A DNA stretch of 11,757 nt from Streptomyces sp. NRRL S-118. GTDB taxonomy: Bacteria > Actinomycetota > Actinomycetes > Streptomycetales > Streptomycetaceae. The translations under genes and the position numbers were made by a program. Each line of letters starts with the position of its first letter. Positions within the stretch are counted from its first letter, which is position 1. The stretch lies in the NCBI RefSeq assembly GCF_000716335.1, contig NZ_KL591044.1, positions 1-11,757 on the forward strand, given 5' to 3'. The notes beneath the pieces are model-generated. The model was not told where the DNA came from. It made no database searches and was given only the letters and a program-made list of their open reading frames with translations. Shown here in pieces: positions 6,813 to 11,757 of this stretch.

Positions 6813-7636
6813 CGTCCCTGCCACTTCGGGGGGCGCTTCTCGGTGAAGGCGGCGTGGAACTCGGCGTAGTCCTCGCCGTTCATCAGCAGCGCCTGCGTCG
6901 CGGCGTCCAGCTCGACGGCCGCGGCCAGCGGCATGTCCAGCTCGGCGGTGAGCAGGGCCTTGGTCTGGGCGTACGCGAGGGCGGGGCCGTCGGCCAGCCG
7001 GCGGGCGAGGGCGGCGGCGTGCTCGCCGGCACGGCCCTCCTCCGTGAGCTCGCTGATCAGCCCGATGCGCTCGGCCTCGGGCGCGCGGACCGGTTCGCCG
7101 AGCATCAGCAGCCGGGTGGCGTGGCCCAGGCCGACGACCCGGGGCAGCAGGTACGCGGCTCCCATGTCGCCGCCGGAGAGTCCCACCTTGGTGAAGAGGA
7201 ACGCGAACCGCGCGGACGGGTCGGCGACGCGGAAGTCGGCGGCGAGGGCGAGGACGGCGCCGGCGCCCGCGGCCACCCCGTGCACGGCGGCGATCACGGG
7301 GAAGGGCGCCTCGCGCAGGGCCCGCACGACCTGGCCGGTCATCCGGTTGAAGTCCAGGAGCTGGGCGGTGTCCATGGCGAGCGTGGCGCCGATGATGTCG
7401 TCGACATCGCCGCCGGAGCAGAAGCCGCGCCCCTCGCCGGCCAGGACCAGGGCCCGTACGGTCCGTTCCCGGGACAGCTCGGCGAGCAGGTCGCGCAGGT
7501 CGGCGTAGGCGCCGAAGGTGAGCGCGTTGAGCTTGGCGGGGCGGGCGAGGGTGACGGTGGCGACGCCGTCGTCGATGGCGAGCCGCAGATGGCGCCACTC
7601 GGGGGTGCGGGGCGCGGAGCTGGTGAACGGGCTCAT
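6809..7636 (-). CDS. Crotonase (enoyl-CoA hydratase/isomerase) family protein with non-hydratase active site
   Basis: A 275-residue crotonase-fold protein. The CoA/oxyanion-hole elements are present: GRGFCSGGDVDD (69-80) and AAVHGVAAGAGAVLALAADFRVAD (116-139, quoted in part: HGVAAGAG). The two hydratase glutamates are missing: the QPE-like position reads FTKVGL (Lys150), and the second glutamate aligns with the ATRLLMLG segment (173-180). Instead Asp157 in GLSGGDMG sits where dienoyl-CoA isomerase and 4-chlorobenzoyl-CoA dehalogenase carry a catalytic aspartate. The reaction may therefore be isomerisation or hydrolysis of a cyclic acyl-CoA rather than simple hydration. The ATG at 7636 is chosen because GGGAGG lies nine bases upstream; the frame continues to 7705 but runs into the promoter. 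It is the first gene of the two-gene unit with the monooxygenase/reductase, coupled by ATGA. Confidence 0.85.
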   Translation of the reverse strand: MSPFTSSAPRTPEWRHLRLAIDDGVATVTLARPAKLNALTFGAYADLRDLLAELSRERTVRALVLAGEGRGFCSGGDVDDIIGATLAMDTAQLLDFNRMTGQVVRALREAPFPVIAAVHGVAAGAGAVLALAADFRVADPSARFAFLFTKVGLSGGDMGAAYLLPRVVGLGHATRLLMLGEPVRAPEAERIGLISELTEEGRAGEHAAALARRLADGPALAYAQTKALLTAELDMPLAAAVELDAATQALLMNGEDYAEFHAAFTEKRPPKWQGR

Positions 7637-7711
7637 GGGATGCGGCCTCCCTCGGCGAGCGGAATGCCCGAGTGCCGGTGCCTGTACGGGCACCGAAGTG
7701 CCCACACCTCG

Positions 7712-7741
7712 AAGCTATCACTCATACGTGACCGCCGTCAC
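7712..7741 (-). promoter_or_regulatory. Promoter of the crotonase-monooxygenase/reductase unit
   Basis: On the minus strand GTGACG (7736-7741) lies 18 bases before TAGCTT (7712-7717); shifting by one gives TGACGG with 17 bases. The expected start near 7705 leaves a leader of about 70 bases. The promoter is bracketed by the inverted repeat at 7715-7754. Confidence 0.45.
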
Positions 7742-7754
7742 GCAGACGCGATAG
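7715..7754. promoter_or_regulatory. Operator candidate matching the one at 2018-2057, with inner palindrome
   Basis: CTATCAC (7715-7721) and GCGATAG (7748-7754) are inverted, matching at 6 of 7 positions. Read in the direction of transcription this gives TATCGCG, five bases, the -35, then GATA running into the -10, the same layout as at the ligase promoter. Between the arms lies a second, perfect palindrome CGTGAC-CGCC-GTCACG (7727-7742) over the -35. Either could be the functional site. Confidence 0.45.
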
Positions 7755-7843
7755 AGCGACGGACGGCCGTCACACTGTCCGCGACCGGCGAGGGTCCTGT
7801 ACCAGCTGTGGCACAGGTCTCCCGGCGGGCGGGCATGCGCCCC

Positions 7844-7871
7844 TGGTGTGGCCGGATCCGGTCCGTAAGGT
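7844..7871 (+). promoter_or_regulatory. Weak promoter candidate for the ATP-binding protein gene
   Basis: TAAGGT (7866-7871) is a fair actinobacterial -10, but the hexamer 16 bases upstream (TGGTGT) is poor. A perfect 10-bp palindrome CCGGATCCGG (7852-7861) lies in the spacer. The leader would be about 45 bases. Confidence 0.28.
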
Positions 7872-7922
7872 GGAACCCACCCGCCGAACCGTTGAACAGA
7901 AACCGAACGGAGGACCGTCACC

Positions 7923-8354
7923 GTGCTCAAAGCGTCCGGACCCGCCTACTGGCGTCTCGCGCTGCCGCACTCCACGGCCGCCGTGCCGCTCGCCCGGGCC
8001 CTGGTGCGGACGGCGCTCGCCGACCTCGACGCGACGGCCTCGGCCGACACCGACACGGCGGAGCTGCTGACGGCGGAACTGGTGGCGAACGCGGTGAAGC
8101 ACACCGACCCCGGCGACCCGCCGATCGAGCTGGTGGTGGAGCTGCTGGAGACGGGGTGCCAGGTCGAGGTGCACGACCGCGACCCGGACCCGCCCGGTGA
8201 TCTGTCGCCCGCCCACACCACGCCACCGGACCCGTGGCAGGAGCACGGCCGCGGCCTGCTGCTGATCCGTACGCTCAGCGCGGCGTGCGGGCACCGCCGT
8301 ACCGCTCAGGGCAAGGCGGTGTGGTTCACCCTGCCGGCACTCGGGACGGCGTGA
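7923..8354 (+). CDS. RsbW/SpoIIAB-like ATP-binding protein (GHKL, HATPase_c_2)
   Basis: A 143-residue single-domain GHKL ATPase. The N box is ELVANAVKHT, with Glu52 and Asn56 spaced like the catalytic and Mg-binding residues of SpoIIAB. The G1 box contains Asp85 (VEVHDRD), the G2 box is EHGRGLLLI (107-115), and the final strand is GKAVWFTLP. Such proteins act as anti-sigma factors or serine kinases of STAS anti-anti-sigma partners; streptomycetes carry dozens. The GTG at 7923 has GGAGG nine bases upstream. No sigma factor or STAS gene is adjacent, so it is an orphan and its partner is unknown. It stands between two catabolic clusters, diverges from the crotonase operon, and overlaps the permease 3' end by 29 bases on the opposite strand. 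Nothing visible links it to either cluster. Confidence 0.83.
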   Translation: MLKASGPAYWRLALPHSTAAVPLARALVRTALADLDATASADTDTAELLTAELVANAVKHTDPGDPPIELVVELLETGCQVEVHDRDPDPPGDLSPAHTTPPDPWQEHGRGLLLIRTLSAACGHRRTAQGKAVWFTLPALGTA

Positions 8355-9819
8355 GGTCCTCCTCCGTCCCGGCCTCCCCGGTCGCCCCGGTCGCCCCGGT
8401 CTCCACGGTCGCCTCCGCCTCCACGGCGGGAGAGGTGGCCAGTCGCGAGTTGCGCCGGCCGTAGCACGCGTACACCAGGGCCCCGGCCACCAGGAAGACG
8501 GCGAACTGCACCCAGGTGGTCCAGCCCGTGCCCCACATCAGGTACAGGCAGAAGGCGACGCCCAGCACCGGGCTGACCGGGTAGAGCGGCACGCGGAAGC
8601 TGCGCTCGGTGTCGGGGTGGCGGCGGCGCAGCGCGACCACCGCCACGTTGACGACCGCCATGACGGCGAGCGTGCCGATCGTGGTCAGGTTCATCACGAC
8701 GTCCAGCGGGACGACGGCGGCCGGGACGGCGAAGACGGCGGCGACGATCCACGTGTTGGCGACGGGGGTGGAGGTCTTCGGGGAGACCTTCGCGAAGACC
8801 CGCGGGACGAGCCCGTCGCGCGACATCGACATCAGGATGCGGGTCTGGCCGTACATCACGGCGAGGACGACCGAGGCGATGGCGACGACCGCGCCGAAGG
8901 CGATGATGCCGCCGCCGATGGCGGAGCCGGTGATCTCGTCGACGATGAGGGAGAGCGCGGCCGGCCTGCCGGCGACGTCATCGGCCGACATGGCGCCGAT
9001 GGCGGCGAGCGCGACCAGGCAGTAGAGCAGCGTGACGGCACCGATGCAGATCATGATCGCGAGCGGGATGGTCCGGCGGGGGTTCTTGACCTCCTCGCCC
9101 GCGGTGGTGATCGCGTCGAAGCCGATGTACGAGAAGAAGGCGAGGGACGCGCCCGAGGTGACGCCGGCGAGGCCGTGCGCCGCGAACGGCGAGAGGTTGC
9201 CCGAGCGGAAGGCGGTCAGCGCCAGCGCGCAGAACACGACCAGGATCGCGATCTTGACGATCGCCATGAGGGCGGTGGCGCGGGCGCTCTCGCGGACGCC
9301 GCGCACCAGCAGCACCGCGGCGAGGATGATCACCACGACGGCGGGGATGTTGACGATGCCGCCGTCGCCGGGCGGGGCGGACAGCGCGGCGGGCAGCTGG
9401 ACGCCGACGAGGCCGTCGAGCAGTTCGTTGAGGTACTGGCCCCAGCCGACCGAGACGGCCGAGACGGACACGCCGTACTCCAGCAGCAGGCACCAGCCGG
9501 TCAGGAACGCCACGCGCTCGCCGAGGGCGGCGTACGCGAAGGAGTAGGAGCTGCCCGAGACCGGGATCGCGCTGCCCAGCTCGGCGAAGGAGAAGGCGGT
9601 GAACACGCAGGTGATCGCGGCCAGGACGAAGGAGACGACGACCGCGGGGCCGGCTTCGGCGACGCTGTCCGAGAGCCCGACGAAGATGCCGGTGCCGACG
9701 ATGGCGCCGACACCGAAGCACACGAGCTGGAAGAGGCCCATGGTGCGCTTCAGCCCGTGCCCCTCCAGGTCGGCGCCGGATTCGGCGACCAGTTGGGCGG
9801 GGGTCTTGAGGCGCTGCAT
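8326..9819 (-). CDS. APC-family amino-acid permease (cationic amino acid transporter-like)
   Basis: A 497-residue membrane protein with about twelve hydrophobic segments (roughly 31-49, 58-80, 103-125, 157-173, 183-204, 222-240, 251-275, 303-325, 356-372, 377-397, 412-429, 433-453). APC signatures include GVGAIVGTGIF (36-46) in the unwound first helix, FAELGSAIPVSGSSYSFAY (78-96) and FFSYIGFDAITTAGEEVKNP (228-247). The CAT/YfnA-type subgroup is the best fit. The C-terminal 40 residues are acidic with a Gly-Ala-Thr repeat. Lying downstream of the carbamoyltransferase and arginine deiminase genes, it is a likely arginine importer or arginine/ornithine exchanger; that substrate is inference. The ATG at 9819 has GGAG eight bases upstream; in-frame ATGs further up lack a site. 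It has its own promoter candidate at 9935-9960 and overlaps the ATP-binding protein gene tail to tail. Confidence 0.88.
   Translation of the reverse strand: MQRLKTPAQLVAESGADLEGHGLKRTMGLFQLVCFGVGAIVGTGIFVGLSDSVAEAGPAVVVSFVLAAITCVFTAFSFAELGSAIPVSGSSYSFAYAALGERVAFLTGWCLLLEYGVSVSAVSVGWGQYLNELLDGLVGVQLPAALSAPPGDGGIVNIPAVVVIILAAVLLVRGVRESARATALMAIVKIAILVVFCALALTAFRSGNLSPFAAHGLAGVTSGASLAFFSYIGFDAITTAGEEVKNPRRTIPLAIMICIGAVTLLYCLVALAAIGAMSADDVAGRPAALSLIVDEITGSAIGGGIIAFGAVVAIASVVLAVMYGQTRILMSMSRDGLVPRVFAKVSPKTSTPVANTWIVAAVFAVPAAVVPLDVVMNLTTIGTLAVMAVVNVAVVALRRRHPDTERSFRVPLYPVSPVLGVAFCLYLMWGTGWTTWVQFAVFLVAGALVYACYGRRNSRLATSPAVEAEATVETGATGATGEAGTEEDLTPSRVPAG
8371..8415. repeat. Degenerate 9-bp tandem repeat in permease tail
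   Basis: Five 9-base units related to ggtcgcccc; the second and third are identical. On the minus strand they encode the Gly-Ala-Thr-rich stretch of the cytoplasmic C-terminal tail (about residues 468-482). Copy number is likely to vary between strains. Confidence 0.6.
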
Positions 9820-9896
9820 AGGGGGTTCTCCCGGGTGGTGCATGGGCTGTGCTGGGCGGTGCGGGCCGGTGCGGGGATGATGCACAGGCGAAAGGG

Positions 9897-9918
9897 GTCC
9901 GGGCATGTGAGCCCGAAC
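9897..9918 (-). other. Hairpin in the permease leader
   Basis: GTCCGGGC (9897-9904) and GCCCGAAC (9911-9918) pair over all eight positions, with one G-U in the minus-strand RNA, around a 6-base loop. It would lie in the transcribed leader, about 78 bases before the start codon. It could protect or attenuate the RNA; no T-run follows. Confidence 0.35.
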
Positions 9919-9934
9919 CCCGCCATGTCCTTCG

Positions 9935-9960
9935 AGACTAACCGGTACATCACATATTCA
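9935..9960 (-). promoter_or_regulatory. Promoter and ARG-box-like site of the permease gene
   Basis: On the minus strand TAGTCT (9935-9940) is a plausible -10. Five bases upstream lies TGAATATGTGATGTA (9946-9960), whose TGAATA half matches the site before the carbamoyltransferase. No good -35 is visible at the normal spacing (TTGGGT lies 19 bases away), which fits a promoter under regulator control. Assignment to ArgR is inference. Confidence 0.35.
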
Positions 9961-9989
9961 CCCAATCGGCCGCATGGCTATTCCCGCCC

Positions 9990-10988
9990 TCAGGCCAGCG
10001 TGGCGACCATGAGCGCCTTGATGGTGTGCATGCGGTTCTCGGCCTCGTCGAAGACGACCGAGTGCTCGGACTCGAAGACCTCGTCGCTCACCTCGAGCTC
10101 GGTCAGCCCGTGCCGCTCGTGGATGTCGCGGGCGATCGACGTACCGAGGTCGTGGAACGCGGGCAGGCAGTGCAGGAATCTCACCCGCGGGTTGCCCGTC
10201 GCGCGCAGGACGTCCATGGTCACGGCGTACGGGCCGAGGGCGGCGATGCGCTCGTCCCAGACCTCCTTCGGCTCGCCCATCGAGACCCAGACGTCGGTGA
10301 TGACGAAGTCGGCGCCCGCGACCCCCTCGGCGATGTCCTCGGTGAGCGTGACGCGGGCGCCGCTGGTCCGGGCGAGCTCGCGCGCCCGCGCCACGATGTC
10401 GTCGGCCGGCCAGTACGCCCTGGGCGCGACGATCCGCACGTCCATGCCCAGCAGCGCGCCGGTGACCAGGTAGGAGTTGCCCGTGTTGTAGCGGCCGTCA
10501 CCCATGTACGCGTACGCGATGCGCTCCAGGGGCTTGTCGGTGTGCTCGGTCATGGTGAGCACGTCCGCGAGCATCTGCGTGGGGTGCCAGTCGTCGGTCA
10601 GGCCGTTGTAGACGGGGACCCCGGCATGGGCGGCGAGCTCCTCGACGGTGGACTGGGCGTCGCCCCGGTACTGGATGGCGTCGTACATGCGGCCGAGGAC
10701 GCGGGCGGTGTCCTTGGCCGACTCCTTGTGGCCCATCTGCGAACCGGACGAGTCCAGGTAGGTGGTGGATGCGCCCTGGTCGGCGGCGGCGACCTCGAAG
10801 GCGCAGCGGGTGCGCGTCGAGGTCTTCTCGAAGATGAGGGCGATGTTGCGGCCGCGCAGCCGCTGGACCTCGGTCCCCGCCCTCTTCTCCGCCTTGAGCT
10901 GCGCAGCCAGGTCGATCAGACTGCGGAACTCGTCCGCGGTGAAGTCCAGCTCCTTGAGGAAATGGCGGCCGGAGAGATCGGTGGCCAT
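9990..10988 (-). CDS. argF: Ornithine carbamoyltransferase (catabolic-type, ArcB/ArgI-like)
   Basis: A 332-residue enzyme interconverting ornithine plus carbamoyl phosphate with citrulline plus phosphate. The carbamoyl-phosphate loop is STRTR (57-61), with HPTQ at 135-138, the ornithine-binding DVWVSMGEP at 232-240, and HCLPAFHD at 273-280 with its catalytic cysteine. The length and the ending ENRMHTIKA resemble E. coli ArgI and catabolic ArcB more than the short (about 305 residues) anabolic ArgF of many actinomycetes. Together with arcA upstream this suggests citrulline breakdown in the arginine deiminase pathway, so arcB would be an equally fair name. The ATG at 10988 has AGGAG seven bases upstream. 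An ARG-box-like site and -10 lie just upstream, and the permease follows after 170 bases. No carbamate kinase gene is visible in the window. Confidence 0.93.
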   Translation of the reverse strand: MATDLSGRHFLKELDFTADEFRSLIDLAAQLKAEKRAGTEVQRLRGRNIALIFEKTSTRTRCAFEVAAADQGASTTYLDSSGSQMGHKESAKDTARVLGRMYDAIQYRGDAQSTVEELAAHAGVPVYNGLTDDWHPTQMLADVLTMTEHTDKPLERIAYAYMGDGRYNTGNSYLVTGALLGMDVRIVAPRAYWPADDIVARARELARTSGARVTLTEDIAEGVAGADFVITDVWVSMGEPKEVWDERIAALGPYAVTMDVLRATGNPRVRFLHCLPAFHDLGTSIARDIHERHGLTELEVSDEVFESEHSVVFDEAENRMHTIKALMVATLA

Positions 10989-11027
10989 GGGGACGCTCCT
11001 GGGTTCCGGGGTCGGGGACCGTGGAAG

Positions 11028-11055
11028 TCTATACGAGTGCCAGAATTTCTATTCA
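11028..11055 (-). promoter_or_regulatory. Promoter and ARG-box-like operator of the carbamoyltransferase gene
   Basis: On the minus strand TGAATAGAAATTCT (11042-11055) is one mismatch from the perfect palindrome TGAAT-N4-ATTCA, the core of the classical ARG box. Eight bases downstream lies TATAGA (11028-11033), a good -10; there is no clear -35. The stretch is an AT-rich island in very GC-rich DNA. The leader would be about 32 bases. Confidence 0.5.
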
Positions 11056-11309
11056 GTCAGGGGGAGGCGTACGCGGCACGGTCGCCCCGCACCGCCGAAC
11101 CGGCCGGTACGGCTCCATCCTGGGGGCTGACGCGGCGGCGCTCATCCGGAACGGGTCCGCGGGAGGCCATGGCCGCCACTCCGGCCACGAGCAGCCGCTA
11201 CGGAGCAGCCGGCCCGCGCGCGGGCGGCCGTGCGCTCGGCGCGCGGCGGCCGCCGCCGTGACCGTGCGGCCCGGCCTCACAACTCCGCCGAGCGGTTCCG
11301 GCGGTACGA

Positions 11310-11431
11310 CTCAGCCCCGGGGCGCGGCCTCCCGGGGAGCGCCGCTCGGGCGGTGGCGGCTCCGCCCGGAGCTGCCACTCCCCGGGTGCGCGGCTCAGCC
11401 CGGGGGCGCGGCCTCCCGGGGAGCGCCGCTC
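11310..11431. repeat. 38-bp direct repeat, two copies
   Basis: Positions 11310-11347 and 11394-11431 are identical except for one base, offset by 84. Each copy contains CCTCCCGGGGAG and GAGCGCCGCTC, which fold back on themselves. The sequence between them also holds CTCCCCGGG (11378-11386), inverted relative to CCCGGGGAG in the second copy (11415-11423). Confidence 0.8.
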
Positions 11432-11538
11432 AGGGCGGCGCGGTCCAGGCCCGGGCGTGGCGCCCGGATGCGCGGCTCCCCGGGAGCACGGCCCGCCCCG
11501 GGTGCGGCTCTCCGGGACCACGGCTCAGGGCGGCGCGG
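11428..11538. repeat. 16-bp direct repeat overlapping the 38-bp repeat
   Basis: GCTCAGGGCGGCGCGG occurs exactly at 11428-11443 and 11523-11538, offset by 95. Weaker relatives of the form gcgcggctccccggg lie between. The whole 11310-11560 stretch is therefore a degenerate repeat field rather than two isolated copies. Confidence 0.65.
11451..11467 (-). terminator. Strong GC hairpin downstream of arcA
   Basis: CCGGGCG (11451-11457) and CGCCCGG (11461-11467) pair perfectly around TGG. It lies about 100 bases after the arcA stop codon inside the repeat field. No T-run follows; it may terminate arcA transcripts or protect their 3' end. Confidence 0.35.
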
Positions 11539-11568
11539 CTGCGCCCGGGGCGCGAGGGCTCGGGGGGC

Positions 11569-11757
11569 TCATTCGGCGTCCCGCTCGACCGGGCAGCTCA
11601 TGCAACGCGGGCCGCCGCGACCCCGGCCCAGCTCGCTGCCCGGGATCTCGATCACCTCGATGCCCTCGCGCCGCAGGTGCGTGTTGGTGGTGACGTTCCG
11701 CTCGTACGCGACCACGACCCCCGGCTCCACCGCCAGCACGTTGCAGCCGTCGTCCCA
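11569..11757 (-). CDS. arcA: Arginine deiminase, C-terminal fragment
   Basis: The last 62 residues and stop codon are present; the rest lies beyond the right edge. The fragment contains the deiminase ending: [20 protein letters not shown], then [18 protein letters not shown] and PRCMSCP. The cysteine in PRCMSCP corresponds to the catalytic nucleophile that forms the amidino-enzyme intermediate. The enzyme hydrolyses arginine to citrulline and ammonia, the first step of the arginine deiminase pathway; citrulline would then go to the carbamoyltransferase encoded downstream on the same strand. The gap of about 580 bases to that gene and the separate promoter there suggest the two are not tightly co-transcribed. 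The identification is firm because the C-terminal motif is specific to the family. Confidence 0.93.
   Translation of the reverse strand, partial: WDDGCNVLAVEPGVVVAYERNVTTNTHLRREGIEVIEIPGSELGRGRGGPRCMSCPVERDAE

Larger units (their letters stand above)
11056..11568. other. Long GC-rich spacer between arcA and the carbamoyltransferase
   Basis: About 510 bases with no recognisable gene. Positions 11056-11300 show no clear structure. Positions 11301-11568 hold direct repeats and several strong hairpins. Open frames exist on both strands, but their products are Pro/Arg/Gly-rich translations of the repeats without a convincing ribosome site. Confidence 0.5.

Noticed and set aside
4656..6869. 737-codon plus-strand frame opposite the monooxygenase/reductase
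   Set aside because: Gly/Val/Asp-rich product typical of antisense frames in high-GC DNA; the minus strand carries complete flavoprotein motifs.
8617..10473. 618-codon plus-strand frame opposite the permease and carbamoyltransferase
   Set aside because: Asp/His/Gly-rich antisense shadow spanning two well-identified genes.
11169..11261. 30-codon plus-strand frame with GGGAGG just before the ATG
   Set aside because: The ribosome-site spacing is only about two bases, the product is Ala/Arg/Pro-rich low complexity, and no neighbour suggests a small peptide.
11198..11521. 107-codon minus-strand frame with an internal PERRSPGGRAPGLSR repeat
   Set aside because: The protein repeat is only the translation of the 38-bp DNA repeat; no ribosome site and no recognisable domain.
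11310..11538. CRISPR-like array
   Set aside because: Only two good copies, strongly self-complementary GC-rich units, no regular unique spacers and no cas genes.

Overview
The window looks like Streptomyces or a close high-GC actinomycete chromosome. GC content is very high, GTG starts occur, ribosome sites are GGAGG-like, genes are packed with ATGA overlaps, and the families are typical ones (PaaX regulator, orphan RsbW-like ATPase, APC permease).

Layout. (1) 1-487: the 5' end of a secreted-protein gene on the minus strand with a well-formed promoter whose -35 is covered by a palindrome, then a GC-rich spacer. (2) 488-7636: an aromatic acyl-CoA catabolic island in three transcription units. 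An acyl-CoA dehydrogenase and a RidA-family protein run left, and an aryl-CoA ligase and a PaaX-type regulator run right from the same divergent promoter region. A crotonase and a two-domain FAD monooxygenase/Old Yellow Enzyme protein run left from their own promoter and collide tail to tail with the regulator. (3) 7923-8354: a lone RsbW/SpoIIAB-like ATP-binding protein. (4) 8326-11757: an arginine deiminase-type cluster on the minus strand in the order arcA (only its 3' end), ornithine carbamoyltransferase, APC amino-acid permease, with a 580-base repeat- and hairpin-rich spacer after arcA.

How it works together. The ligase should make 2-aminobenzoyl-CoA (or salicylyl-CoA). The fused monooxygenase/reductase should oxygenate and reduce the ring. 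The crotonase and dehydrogenase fit beta-oxidation-like steps, and RidA fits hydrolysis of the enamine that the amino group would leave, which favours anthranilate as substrate. The regulator would sense an aryl-CoA. The strongest unexplained signal is a shared promoter architecture: TATCGCG five bases before the -35 and GATA running into the -10, in front of both the ligase and the crotonase operons, and in approximate mirror image for the dehydrogenase operon. I read this as the PaaX-type operator. In the arginine cluster, TGAATA-type boxes resembling ARG boxes sit next to the -10 elements of the carbamoyltransferase and the permease.

All identifications come from reading motifs by eye; no database search was run.
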